64,000 nucleotides of DNA from positions 1 to 64,000 of the forward strand of contig DATCZA010000068.1 in assembly GCA_036526135.1 (NCBI GenBank), given 5' to 3'. The notes under the pieces are model-generated. The model ran no database searches and was not told the origin of the DNA. It saw nothing but the letters and a program-made list of their open reading frames with translations. Each line of letters begins with the position of its first letter. The first letter of the stretch is position 1. The position numbers were made by a program, and so were the translations under genes. This document shows positions 41,800 to 51,160 of the stretch, in pieces. Source of the stretch: UBA2965 sp036526135 (GTDB taxonomy: Bacteria; Pseudomonadota; Gammaproteobacteria; Pseudomonadales; Azotimanducaceae).

Positions 41800-43509
41800 A
41801 TGAACGTCCGCGCACTGATCGGCGAACGGATCGAGGCGGCGCTGGCCGAAACCGGAAACCCGGGGGCCCCGGCTCTGGTTCAACCGGCCAGCCGTCCCGA
41901 GTTCGGCGACTACCAGGCCAACGGGGTGATGGGAGCGGCAAAGCGCTCCGGGACCAAGCCGAGGGAACTCGCCGACGCCGTCCTGAAGGCCGCAGCGCTG
42001 GACGACGTTGCGGCGGGCGTGGAGGTGGCGGGCCCCGGCTTCCTGAACATCACGCTGGCAGACGACTTCCTGTCGGCACAGCTGCTGCCGGAAGATCGCA
42101 TGTCGGCCGTCGAGCACCCGCAAACCGTGGTCGTGGACTACTCCAGCCCCAATCTCGCCAAGGCCATGCACGTCGGCCATCTGCGCAGCACGATCATAGG
42201 CGATGCCGTCGCGCGCGTTCTCGAGGCCCTCGGGCACACGGTCATTCGCCAGAACCACGTGGGCGACTGGGGTACCCAGTTCGGCATGCTGCTCACCCAC
42301 ATGACCGAAACCGGCGCGGACTCGAACACCCTTTCGGACCTGGAAGACTTCTACCGGGAAGCCAAAGCACGCTTCGATGCCGACCCCGACTTCGCCGAGC
42401 GCAGCCGCCAGACCGTGGTTCGTCTGCAGTCGGGAGACCCGGACACCCGCGCCCACTGGTCCCGGTTCATCGACATTTCGCTGTCACACTGCCAGGCGAT
42501 CTACGACCGCCTGGGCGTGAAGCTCACGGCGGCCGACGTGGCAGCGGAGAGCGCCTACAACGACGCGCTGCCCGAGGTGATCGAAGCGCTGCGCGCAAGC
42601 GGCCTTCTCGAGGAGTCGGACGGGGCGCTTTGCGTGTTTCTCGACGAGTTCACGGGCAAGGACGATCAGCCGCTTCCCGTGATCGTGCGAAAGTCGGACG
42701 GCGGCTATCTGTACGCGACCACCGACCTCGCAGCCATCGCGCACCGCAGCCGGACACTGCACGCGGATAGGGCCATGTATTTCACCGACGCACGGCAGGC
42801 GTTGCACTTTCGCCAGGTCTTCGCGGTTGCCCGCACCGCGGGGCTCGCCGCCCCGGAGATGCGCCTGGACCACCTGCCCTTCGGAAACATGCTCGGCAAG
42901 GACGGCACGCCGTTCAAAACCAGAGAAGGCGGCGTGGTACGACTCGAGGAGCTGCTCGACGAGGCGGAGGTGCGGGCTTACGCCCTCGTGGGCGAGAAGA
43001 GTCCCGATCTTCCGGAAACCGAGCGGCGTCAGATCGCCCGGGCGGTGGGCATCGGCGCCATCAAGTTCGCCGACCTGTCCAAGAACCGGACGAGCGATTA
43101 CGTTTTCGACTGGGATCAGATGCTTTCTTTCGAGGGGAACACCGCCCCCTACCTTCAGTACGCCTACTCACGAATTCGCAGCGTGTTCCGGCGCGGCGAC
43201 GTTCAGCCCGATGCTCTGGACACGCCGGCCCGCGTAGAGATGAGCACGCCCGAGGAACGTGGGCTCGCCGTCATGCTGGTGAGATTCCAGGAAGTGCTCG
43301 AGCAGGTAGCGACCGAAGCTTGCCCGCATTTCCTGTGCGCGTATCTCTACGAGCTGGCGAGCGCGTTCACCCGCTTCTACGAGGCCTGCCCCATCCTGAC
43401 AGCCGACGAGCCGCTGCGCGCGTCGCGTCTGTTCCTGGCGGACCGGACGGCCACGACCCTCGAGCAGGGACTCGGCCTGCTCGGGATCGAGACTATGGAG
43501 AGAATGTGA
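41800..43509 (+). CDS. argS: arginine-tRNA ligase
   Basis: 569 aa from ATG 41800. An N-terminal Arg-tRNA-binding domain (FGDYQANGVMGAAK), YSSPNLAKAMHVGHLRST with HVGH as HIGH motif, then the catalytic domain and a DALR anticodon-binding domain (EYLYELASAFTRFYEACPI-like). No KMSKS is needed in many ArgRS; GAIKFADLSKNR is in its place. Last gene of the plus-strand run; convergent with the desaturase, 4 bp apart. Confidence 0.97.
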   Translation: MNVRALIGERIEAALAETGNPGAPALVQPASRPEFGDYQANGVMGAAKRSGTKPRELADAVLKAAALDDVAAGVEVAGPGFLNITLADDFLSAQLLPEDRMSAVEHPQTVVVDYSSPNLAKAMHVGHLRSTIIGDAVARVLEALGHTVIRQNHVGDWGTQFGMLLTHMTETGADSNTLSDLEDFYREAKARFDADPDFAERSRQTVVRLQSGDPDTRAHWSRFIDISLSHCQAIYDRLGVKLTAADVAAESAYNDALPEVIEALRASGLLEESDGALCVFLDEFTGKDDQPLPVIVRKSDGGYLYATTDLAAIAHRSRTLHADRAMYFTDARQALHFRQVFAVARTAGLAAPEMRLDHLPFGNMLGKDGTPFKTREGGVVRLEELLDEAEVRAYALVGEKSPDLPETERRQIARAVGIGAIKFADLSKNRTSDYVFDWDQMLSFEGNTAPYLQYAYSRIRSVFRRGDVQPDALDTPARVEMSTPEERGLAVMLVRFQEVLEQVATEACPHFLCAYLYELASAFTRFYEACPILTADEPLRASRLFLADRTATTLEQGLGLLGIETMERM

Positions 43510-43513
43510 GGCG

Positions 43514-44719
43514 TCAGGCCCGGGCCAGGCGCGGAATCGAGTAGGACTTCAACTCTTCGACGAAGTCCCGCAGCACCTCAATGCCGGTCGCTTCGGCATC
43601 CGCGCACCACTGCTTGAGCTCGTTGAGGAGCGCGTCGGCACCGGCCGCCCGCTTCGCCCAGACATCCTGCAACCGCAGCCTGAACTCGTAGATCTCCCTG
43701 ATCTCGGGGCTGTGCCCGATGAGCTCGGCGATGCGCGTCTTGCCGGCGGCGTCCACGAGAGAGTCCTCGCGGCAAAGCGTCTTCTTGGCCTTCTTGAACA
43801 GCGCGCGGGTCGCGTGATCCGCGCGGTGGTATTCCTGCTCCACCAGCGGCGCGACGACTTCCTCGGCATAGCGAGCCATGACGCGGAAGCGATCGTTGAG
43901 CACCGCCCAGGCCGTGTCGACATCGATGGCGGTCTTTCCGCTGACCCGCTCTACCACAGGGCCCGTGCTCAGCGGACGGGCAAGGCCGAACGTCTCGAAG
44001 AGCCGGATCCAGAACCAGCCGATGTCGAATTCCCATGGCTTCTGAGAAAGCTTGGCCGAATTCGGATAGGTGTGATGGTTGTTGTGAAGCTCCTCGCCGC
44101 CGATGAGGATGCCCCAGGGCGAGATGTTCGTCGCCGCGTCGGGGCACTCGAAATTCCGATAGCCCCAGTAGTGTCCGATCCCGTTGATCACCCCGGCCGC
44201 GAAGAAGGGGATCCAGATCATCTGGACCGCCCACACGGTGATGCCGGCAACGCCGAGCAAGGCCACGTCGATGATCAGCATCAGCACGATGCCGAGAAAG
44301 TTGAATCGCTGGTAGACGTTGCGCTCGACCCAGTCATCCGGGCACCCCGCGCCGTAGCGATCCATGATTTCGCGCTGCTTGGAGGCTTCCCGATAGGCCT
44401 CCGCGCCGCGCCAGAGAATGGCGCCAAGCCCTTTGATCTTGGGGCTGTGCGGATCTTCCTCGGTCTCGCAGACCGCATGGTGCTTGCGGTGAATGGACGC
44501 CCACTCGCGGGTGATCATCCCCGTGGTGAGCCACAGCCAGAATCGGAAGAAATGCCCCAGAGCCGGGTGCACCTCGACGGAGCGGTGCGCCGCGTGCCGG
44601 TGCAGGTAGACGGTGACCGCGACGATGGTCACGTGAGTGACGACGAGGGTGAAGATCACCATGCCCAGGACGGACAGGTTCAAAATGCCACCACTGAGCC
44701 ATTCCAGAATCACGCTCAC
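43514..44719 (-). CDS. acyl-CoA/acyl-lipid delta-9-type fatty acid desaturase
   Basis: 401 aa from GTG 44719, which has AAGGAGGT at the right spacing. Three iron-binding histidine boxes: HRHAAH (40-45), HRKHH (77-81) and HNNHH (212-216). Four membrane helices surround them. The family inserts cis double bonds in saturated acyl chains using O2, adapting membranes. The C-terminal 120 residues (helical, EYHRADHATRALFKKAKK) are longer than in minimal desaturases. Divergent from sseA. Confidence 0.92.
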   Translation of the reverse strand: MSVILEWLSGGILNLSVLGMVIFTLVVTHVTIVAVTVYLHRHAAHRSVEVHPALGHFFRFWLWLTTGMITREWASIHRKHHAVCETEEDPHSPKIKGLGAILWRGAEAYREASKQREIMDRYGAGCPDDWVERNVYQRFNFLGIVLMLIIDVALLGVAGITVWAVQMIWIPFFAAGVINGIGHYWGYRNFECPDAATNISPWGILIGGEELHNNHHTYPNSAKLSQKPWEFDIGWFWIRLFETFGLARPLSTGPVVERVSGKTAIDVDTAWAVLNDRFRVMARYAEEVVAPLVEQEYHRADHATRALFKKAKKTLCREDSLVDAAGKTRIAELIGHSPEIREIYEFRLRLQDVWAKRAAGADALLNELKQWCADAEATGIEVLRDFVEELKSYSIPRLARA

Positions 44720-44935
44720 GCCTACAGACCTCCTTGTGCACAGCTCCCCCGGGAGCAGATCGCGCGGCATTGTGACATAGGCTGCTCGAATTGCCACCTT
44801 GCCTATCAACGCCTACCAGTATAAGACCGCCGCAACGGGCAAAGGTTACATCCGCTGCGACATGAGACCTCCATCGTGCTAAAAGGCAGCCTCTGAGAGC
44901 CAGTTCACGATATCCACCCGGCAACGCCCTGGGCC

Positions 44936-45748
44936 ATGTTCACCACTCTGATTTCGGCTGACGATCTGACCTCCCGCCTGGAGAGCGGGGGCGACGGTCT
45001 CGTTGTGCTGGACTGCCGCGCACGGCTGGGCGAACCGGACTACGGCCGCCGCGCGTACGCCGCAGGGCATCTCCCCGGAGCCGTGCACGTGGACCTGGAT
45101 GCGGACCTGGCCGCCCCGCCAGGGGCCGGCGGCCGCCACCCCCTGCCGGACCGGGCGGAGCTGGCCGCGAAGCTCAGGGAGCGCGGACTGAACGATGCCG
45201 ATCAGGTGGTGGTTTACGACGATGCCGGCGGCGCGTTCGCCAGCCGGGCCTGGTGGTGCCTGCGCTGGTTGGGCCACCGCGCCGTCGCCCTTCTGGACGG
45301 CGGCCTCGAGCAGTGGCCCGGACCGCTCTCCTCCCAGCTTCCCGACGTCACGCCCGGAGATTTCAGCCTGCGGCCGCCCCTGACCCGGACGATCGATGCG
45401 GACCGGCTCGCGGCATCACTGGCCACCCTTACCCTGGTAGATGCCAGAACGCGCGCGCGTTTCGAGGGCCGCGAAGAGCCCATCGATCCGGTCGCCGGCC
45501 ACATCCCCGGCGCCGTCTGCCTGCCCTTTGGTGAGAACCTGGACGGCGACGGCAGATTTCTCGACGCCCGGACGCTGGCCCGGCGCTTCGAAGGGCTGGG
45601 GGCAGACATAGTCTGCTACTGCGGCTCCGGCGTCACGGCCGCCCACAACGTGCTGGCCATGACCATCGCGGGGCTCGATGAGCCGATCCTCTATCCCGGC
45701 TCCTGGAGCGAGTGGATCGTCGACCCCACCCGGCCGCGGGCACCTTGA
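44936..45748 (+). CDS. sseA: thiosulfate/3-mercaptopyruvate sulfurtransferase
   Basis: 270 aa, two rhodanese domains. The active one is C-terminal with Cys229 in CGSGVTA (229-235), the mercaptopyruvate-type loop. The N-terminal domain (LDCRAR... VVVYDDAGGAFASRAW) lacks the catalytic Cys as usual. Transfers sulfur from mercaptopyruvate or thiosulfate to thiols or cyanide. The stop overlaps the mnmC TTG start. Confidence 0.93.
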   Translation: MFTTLISADDLTSRLESGGDGLVVLDCRARLGEPDYGRRAYAAGHLPGAVHVDLDADLAAPPGAGGRHPLPDRAELAAKLRERGLNDADQVVVYDDAGGAFASRAWWCLRWLGHRAVALLDGGLEQWPGPLSSQLPDVTPGDFSLRPPLTRTIDADRLAASLATLTLVDARTRARFEGREEPIDPVAGHIPGAVCLPFGENLDGDGRFLDARTLARRFEGLGADIVCYCGSGVTAAHNVLAMTIAGLDEPILYPGSWSEWIVDPTRPRAP

Positions 45749-47535
45749 CGCGTCGGGAGACCCTAGCTCCTGGCGTTGTGACGTGGCGCGACCGCCAGCC
45801 CTACTCCGCCGCGTTCGGCGACATCTACCATGACGGCACCCAGGCCGAGGAGGTCAACCGGGTCTTCGTCGCGCCGTCCCGACTCGTCGAGAAGGCGAGG
45901 GAGCAGCGGTCCCTGGTCGTGGGCGAGCTCGGCTTCGGCACCGGTTTGAACTTCGTCGTGGCGGCGGCCGCGTGCCTCCAGGCGAGCGCCCGTCTGCATT
46001 TCGTCAGCTTCGAAGCAGCCCCCATCTCACCCCCGGAGTTCGCCGCGCTGAGCGCGTCCCGGGCAGGACAGCATCCCCTTTACGGTGAGCTCGGCCGGCA
46101 GTACCCGCCGCTCGTCCGTGGCTGGCACCGCCGCGTGCTGAGCAACGGACAGATCACCCTGTCTCTCTACTGGGGCGATGCCGAGGCGGGGCTGGACGAC
46201 ATCGACGGACGCCAGCTGCGTCCGTTCGACGTCTGGTTTCTCGACGGCTTTGCCCCCGACCGCAACCCCGCCATGTGGACGCCGACCCTGCTCGAGAAGG
46301 TCGGGGCCCTGGCCGGTGACGCTTCTACGGTGGCGACCTTCACCGCCGCCGGGCGGGTGCGGCGGGCGCTGGAAGCTGCCGGGTACAACATGCGCCGGGT
46401 GGACCAGCGGCCACACAAGCGCGAAAGCCTGGCCGGTGAGCGCCGCCACGGCGGGCGGCCCGGATTCGCGCCACCGGCTCACGTTCGGGTGGCGGGAGCC
46501 GGTCTGGCCGGCGCCAGCGTCGCCCGACAGCTGGCGGAGATCGGCATCGACGTCACCGTCCACGAGGCGGGCTCGGCCCCGGGAAGCGGCGCCTCGGGCA
46601 TCCCCGCGACGGTGCTTCACCCGCGGCTGCTCGGTGACGGCAGCGTCCAGGCAGCCTTGCGCTGCCACGCCTATCTCTTCAGCCATCCTTATCTGGCCAG
46701 GTGGCTTTCCGATCCGACGCGAGGCGTTCTGCAGCTTCCCGGGGAGCGACAGGGCGCCCAAGGCATCGAGCGCATCGCCGATCGCTATGCGGGCACCGGA
46801 AGCTGGCTGGAAGTCCTGCCGCCGCACAGAGCGGCCGCGGTCGCCGACTGGCCGGTGGCTTCACCGGGCCTGTGGTTCCCTGATGGCAGGGTCGTGGACA
46901 CGCCGGGGCTGACCCGGGCGCTGCTGGACCACCCCCGGATCGAGCTCGTGACGGGTTCGGCGATCACCACGTTGGATGCGCCCGGGACCGAGGCTACGGT
47001 GCTCGCCTGCGGGGCCGACTGCGCACGGTTCGAAGAAGCCCGGTACCTGGAGTTATCGCCCGTCGACGGCCAGATCGACATCCTGGCATCCGACCGCCTT
47101 CCCAGGTTGCCTTTGGTGGGCAACGGCTACGTGGTGCCCGGCGCCGGCGGGCTCGTCGTGGGCACGACGTACGAGTACCGGCCCTGGCCGGCCGGTTCCG
47201 CCACCGCAGCAAACCTGCGTCAGCTGCCGGAGGACGTCGGGCGCGCGGCCCGCTGGCTGGGTCGTGCGCGAGGAACCCGCGCGGTGACTTCGGACCGGCT
47301 GCCGGTGGCCGGGCGCCTGTTCGACCTGAACGCGCACCCCCTGACTAACGCGTACGCGACCACCGGTCATGGCTCCATGGGGACGGTGTTCGCGCCTTTC
47401 GCCGGCGCCGTCGTCGCCTCGCTGATCAGCGGCGACTTCCCCCCGCTGGAGCGGGATCTGGAGCAGGCCCTGTCGTCCGCGCGGTTCCGCACGCGCCAGG
47501 CGCGGCGTGGCTATCGGCACGGGGCGCAGCCGTAG
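45745..47535 (+). CDS. mnmC: bifunctional tRNA 5-methylaminomethyl-2-thiouridine enzyme
   Basis: 596 aa from TTG 45745 (TTGA overlap with sseA), which fits the E. coli N-terminal length; GTG 45712 is also open. Domain 1 is a SAM methyltransferase (GELGFGTGLNF, then FLDGFAPDRNPAMWT). Domain 2 is a FAD oxidase (VRVAGAGLAGASVARQLAE, then YATTGHGSMGTVFAPFAG). MnmC finishes mnm5s2U34 in tRNA. Domain order and full length are intact. Confidence 0.93.
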   Translation: MTRRETLAPGVVTWRDRQPYSAAFGDIYHDGTQAEEVNRVFVAPSRLVEKAREQRSLVVGELGFGTGLNFVVAAAACLQASARLHFVSFEAAPISPPEFAALSASRAGQHPLYGELGRQYPPLVRGWHRRVLSNGQITLSLYWGDAEAGLDDIDGRQLRPFDVWFLDGFAPDRNPAMWTPTLLEKVGALAGDASTVATFTAAGRVRRALEAAGYNMRRVDQRPHKRESLAGERRHGGRPGFAPPAHVRVAGAGLAGASVARQLAEIGIDVTVHEAGSAPGSGASGIPATVLHPRLLGDGSVQAALRCHAYLFSHPYLARWLSDPTRGVLQLPGERQGAQGIERIADRYAGTGSWLEVLPPHRAAAVADWPVASPGLWFPDGRVVDTPGLTRALLDHPRIELVTGSAITTLDAPGTEATVLACGADCARFEEARYLELSPVDGQIDILASDRLPRLPLVGNGYVVPGAGGLVVGTTYEYRPWPAGSATAANLRQLPEDVGRAARWLGRARGTRAVTSDRLPVAGRLFDLNAHPLTNAYATTGHGSMGTVFAPFAGAVVASLISGDFPPLERDLEQALSSARFRTRQARRGYRHGAQP

Positions 47536-47540
47536 GCCGG

Positions 47541-48719
47541 CTAGTCGATCTTGAACTCGCGCACGTTCATGACGCTCTCGATGGCGCAGATGGCATCGAT
47601 GAGCTCGGGCGCCGGCTCCTCGGCAACGTCGATCAGGTTGTAGGCCACTTCGTCCCGGCTCTTGTTGAGCATGTCGATGACGTTGATGTTCGACTCCGCC
47701 AGGATCGACGTCATCTTGCCCAGCATGCCCGGCACGTTGCGGTTCGTGATCGCCAGCCGATAGCCCTTGCTGGGCTCCAGATTCACGGACGGGAAGTTGA
47801 CCGAGTTGCGGATGTTGCCGGTTTCCAGAAACTCGATGAGCTGCTCCGCGGCCATCACCGCGCAGTTCTCCTCTGCCTCCTCGGTGCTCGCCCCGAGATG
47901 AGGGGTGAGCCTGACGTTGGGGTGGTCGGTCAGCCCCGGGACCGGGAAATCGGCCACGTAGAGGGCGACCCGGCCATCATCCAGCGCTGCGCGCAGGGCC
48001 CCCGAGTCAACGATGGGCTGTCGGGCAAAGTTCAGCAGCACGCTTCCCGGCCGGAAGAGCCTGAGGCTCTCGTCGTTGATCATCCCCGTGGTTTCCGGAA
48101 GCAGCGGAACGTGCAGGGTCACGTAGTCGGCCCGCGCAAACAGGCTCGGCAAATTCTCCATTCGGCGGACCTGGCTTGGCAGACGCCAGGCGGCATCGAC
48201 CGAGATGGCCGGGTCGTAGCCCAGCACCTCCATGCCGAGATCGAGGGCCGCACGAGCCACCAGCGAGCCGATGGCGCCAAGCCCCACGACGCCGAGTGAC
48301 TTGCCCTGCAGCTCGCGCCCCTTGAACCGCTTTTTCTCGGCTTCGACAAGCCGATCGAGCTCGTCTTCGTCCTCGATATCGCCCAGCGAGCTGACGAACT
48401 CGATGCCGCCCACCACGTCCCGCGCGGAGATCAGCAGAGCGGCCAGAACCAGCTCCTTGACCGAGTTCGCGTTGGCACCGGGCGTGTTGAACACCACGAT
48501 GCCCTTTTCCGTGCAGTCCGCCACCGGGACGTTATTGACCCCGGCACCCGCCCGCGCTACCGCGCGCAGGCTCTCGTTGAGGTCGGTCGGGGCCAGCTGG
48601 TGGCTGCGCAGAAGAATGGCGTGCGGGTCCGCGATCTCCGAGCCCACCTCGTAGTGCTCGCGGGAAAATCTTTCCAGCCCGCGAACGGCAATGTTGTTTA
48701 ATGTCCGAATCTTGTACAT
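47541..48719 (-). CDS. serA: D-3-phosphoglycerate dehydrogenase
   Basis: 392 aa. NAD-binding GLGAIGSLVARAA, DNYVTLHVPLLPETTGMI-like segment, and PHLGASTEEAEENCA with the catalytic His. C-terminal ACT domain (NRNVPGMLGKMTSILAESNINVIDML) for Ser-type regulation. First step of serine synthesis; SerC for the second is at 24895. No strong ribosome site is seen before the ATG at 48719. The 89-bp upstream spacer has TATACCAT on the minus strand as a candidate -10. Confidence 0.95.
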   Translation of the reverse strand: MYKIRTLNNIAVRGLERFSREHYEVGSEIADPHAILLRSHQLAPTDLNESLRAVARAGAGVNNVPVADCTEKGIVVFNTPGANANSVKELVLAALLISARDVVGGIEFVSSLGDIEDEDELDRLVEAEKKRFKGRELQGKSLGVVGLGAIGSLVARAALDLGMEVLGYDPAISVDAAWRLPSQVRRMENLPSLFARADYVTLHVPLLPETTGMINDESLRLFRPGSVLLNFARQPIVDSGALRAALDDGRVALYVADFPVPGLTDHPNVRLTPHLGASTEEAEENCAVMAAEQLIEFLETGNIRNSVNFPSVNLEPSKGYRLAITNRNVPGMLGKMTSILAESNINVIDMLNKSRDEVAYNLIDVAEEPAPELIDAICAIESVMNVREFKID

Positions 48720-48808
48720 ACGCTGCAGCCGCTGTCCCGTTGCCCATCACCCCCGGAGGCGGGGGGCGCGTATGGTATACAAATCCTGTTGCCGCGCGGA
48801 AGGTCCGA

Positions 48809-49876
48809 TCAGGATCCGGCCGGAAGAAAGGGGGTCAGCTCCGAGCAGATCAGCTCCACCGCGTCAGGCGGCGCAAAGCCATGCAGCCGGGCCGCCGCGG
48901 CTTCACGTTGCGCATCCAGCGCGGCGATCTCTCGCAGCAGCGCGGGGCCGTCCAGATCTTCCTCCAGCAGCACCCGGCTGTAACCCTGGGCCAGGGCAAA
49001 CTCGGCGTTCTCCAGCTGATCGCCCCTGCTGGCCCGCCGGGAAAGGGGGATCAGCAGATTCGGCTTGCCGAGAGCCAGCAGCTCATAGAGCGTGTTGGCC
49101 CCCGCACGGGAGACCACCAGGTCTGCGGCCGTCAGGATGTCGCCCCAGCCCTCGGTGACGTACTCGAACTGCAGGTAGCGCGGTTGCGCTGTGCCCGTGA
49201 CCTTTCCCGGCCCACACACGTGGACCACCAGCCAGCTCGCCAGCAGCTCGTCGAGCACCTCGCGAACCACCTGATTGATGACGTCCGCGCCGAGGCTGCC
49301 CCCGGTGATCAGCAGCACGCGCTCGTCTTTTCCCGCCCCGAGCCGCTGCCGGCCCCGGGCGCGGTCCCCGGCCAGGAGCGCTTCCCGCAGGGGTGTCCCC
49401 GTATGCACCACCCGCCCTTTGAAGCCGGGAAACGCCGTCGAGGAAAAGCTGGTGCAGACGGTTCTAAGGAACGGCAGGGCCAGGCGGTTGGCCAGACCGG
49501 GCGTGAGGTCGGATTCGTGGGCAACGACGGGCACGCGCCGCAGCCAGGCGGCGAAAACCACTGGAAAACTGACGAAGCCGCCTTTGGAGAACACCACGTC
49601 GGGACGCAGTCGGCCGAGCAGCCTGAATGCCTGCCAGACCCCCAGCAGCACGCGAAAGACGTCGCGAAGATTCTCGACAGACAGGTAGCGGCGCAGCTTG
49701 CCCGCGGCGATGCCGTAGAAGTCGGCATCGACGCCTTCGAGCAGTTCCGCTTCCAGCCCGCTGTTGCTGCCAACGAAGCTTATCCGAACGCCGCGGCCGG
49801 CAAGCGCGGCGATCACGGGGAAGGTGGGCACCACGTGACCGGCCGTTCCGCCACCGGTGAAGACCACGTGGCTCAC
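48809..49876 (-). CDS. MurG-like UDP-GlcNAc:undecaprenyl-PP-sugar GlcNAc transferase
   Basis: 355 aa GT-B enzyme with the three MurG G-loops: FTGGGTAGHVVPT near the N terminus, SKGGFVSFPVVFAAW, and ITGGSLGADVINQ; donor site YELLALGKPNLLIPL and GDQLENAEFA. The segment HESDLTPGLANR resembles the MurG group common in Firmicutes more than the proteobacterial MurG of the cell-division cluster. It starts in an ATGA overlap with hda and may be a second MurG or a transferred glycosyltransferase. Confidence 0.85.
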   Translation of the reverse strand: MSHVVFTGGGTAGHVVPTFPVIAALAGRGVRISFVGSNSGLEAELLEGVDADFYGIAAGKLRRYLSVENLRDVFRVLLGVWQAFRLLGRLRPDVVFSKGGFVSFPVVFAAWLRRVPVVAHESDLTPGLANRLALPFLRTVCTSFSSTAFPGFKGRVVHTGTPLREALLAGDRARGRQRLGAGKDERVLLITGGSLGADVINQVVREVLDELLASWLVVHVCGPGKVTGTAQPRYLQFEYVTEGWGDILTAADLVVSRAGANTLYELLALGKPNLLIPLSRRASRGDQLENAEFALAQGYSRVLLEEDLDGPALLREIAALDAQREAAAARLHGFAPPDAVELICSELTPFLPAGS

Positions 49877-50571
49877 AGGCCCAGCGCGTCCTTGAGCAGG
49901 GGAATGGTCACGACCCTCTGAGCGCGCATGGCCTCCGCATCGATGACTTCCAGGTCATCGAGCAGGCGCCGAACCGAGCGGTGGCTGCGCGCAAGCCAGT
50001 AGCCGAGCACCGCATCGGACAGCTCCAGCCCCCGCTCCTTGGCCAACCGCCGCAGGAGACGTACCTTGCCCTCGTCGTTCAGGGGCCTGACCTCGTATGC
50101 GGTCAGGCTCGACAGGCGCGAAGCGAGGTCGGCGAGCCGGAAGCCGCATCGAGCTGCCGGACCCGCCGCCCCGACGATCAACCTGGCTCGCCGCGCGAAC
50201 AGCCGCTCGTACATCGCCATCAGCGGGCTCTCGAGCTGCAGATCACCGGCCCAGACCTCGACGTCGTCGAGGGCCAGAAGATCATAGAAATCCAGTCCTT
50301 CCAGGACGGCGGGATCACGCTCGACGGCCCCCAGGGGCAGATAGGCAACCCGCGCGCCGCGCGCCGCGTGCCAATGACACACGCCATGCAGCAGATGGCT
50401 GACACCCACCGCCCCGCCGCCCCAGAGCCATAGACCCGAGAAGACGCTCCGATCCGGCTCCGCCTCGAGTCGCTGGACGACCTCGGCATTTTCTCCGATC
50501 TCGAAGTTGCCCAGCACGAATCGCTGATTGATGGGAAACGGCAGCGACAGCTGCTGTCGCGGACCCGTCAT
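49873..50571 (-). CDS. hda: DnaA regulatory inactivator Hda
   Basis: 232 aa AAA+ protein. The beta-clamp-binding motif QLSLPF is at residues 7-12. The P-loop reads GGGAVGVS (51-58), with Val57 where DnaA has Lys and E. coli Hda has Arg. Walker B is DLLALDDVEVW; the sensor-2 arginine region is HRSVRRLLDDLE. Hda with the clamp triggers DnaA-ATP hydrolysis after initiation. Between a CDP-alcohol phosphotransferase gene and the MurG-like gene in one run. Confidence 0.92.
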   Translation of the reverse strand: MTGPRQQLSLPFPINQRFVLGNFEIGENAEVVQRLEAEPDRSVFSGLWLWGGGAVGVSHLLHGVCHWHAARGARVAYLPLGAVERDPAVLEGLDFYDLLALDDVEVWAGDLQLESPLMAMYERLFARRARLIVGAAGPAARCGFRLADLASRLSSLTAYEVRPLNDEGKVRLLRRLAKERGLELSDAVLGYWLARSHRSVRRLLDDLEVIDAEAMRAQRVVTIPLLKDALGL

Positions 50572-50584
50572 CGTCCCGGCCGAC

Positions 50585-51160
50585 TCACAGCGCGGCCTTG
50601 GCCCGGCGCACGGCTCGCAGGCTCCAAGTGATCACGTAGTCCAGCCCCGACGTGAGCCCGAGGGCGGCAAGGACCCAGAAGCCGTACGGATCGGCCAGCA
50701 GCGCCGCCGCCCCGCTGATCCAGTCGAAGCCGCATTGCGCGATGAGCAGCAGCAGAAGCAGGACGATCTGCACGGCGGTATTCGCTTTGCTGAGGTAGGT
50801 GGGGGCAAATTCGATGGTCTCGAAAAGCAGGCGGTAGGCAAGGGCCCCGCCCAGGATGATCACGTCGCGGCCCAGGACGATCAGGGCAACCCAGATCGGT
50901 ATGATCCCCTTGAGGGTGAAGATCACGAACAGCGTGCCCACCAGCAGCTTGTCCGCAACCGGATCCATGGCGGCACCAAAGCGGCTCATCCAACCGAAGT
51001 GTCGGGCCAGCCATCCGTCCAGCGCATCGGACGCGCTGGCGACCGCCATCAGAATCAGCGCCTCCCGGACCGACCCGTACCAGAGCAACAGGCCGACGGG
51101 AGCGACCATCGCGATGCGCGCCACGGTGATGAGGTTGGGGATCTGGGCCGTCGTGAACAT
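50585..51160 (-). CDS. CDP-alcohol phosphatidyltransferase family membrane protein
   Basis: 191 aa, about five membrane helices. The family motif appears as DALDGWLARHFGWMSRFGAAMDPVADK (D-G-x2-A-R-x8-G-x3-D-x3-D). Enzymes of this group make phosphatidylglycerophosphate, phosphatidylserine, cardiolipin or related lipids. PgsA-like in size, but the acceptor cannot be read. In gammaproteobacteria this gene sits between the DUF2066 gene and hda, as here. Confidence 0.9.
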   Translation of the reverse strand: MFTTAQIPNLITVARIAMVAPVGLLLWYGSVREALILMAVASASDALDGWLARHFGWMSRFGAAMDPVADKLLVGTLFVIFTLKGIIPIWVALIVLGRDVIILGGALAYRLLFETIEFAPTYLSKANTAVQIVLLLLLLIAQCGFDWISGAAALLADPYGFWVLAALGLTSGLDYVITWSLRAVRRAKAAL

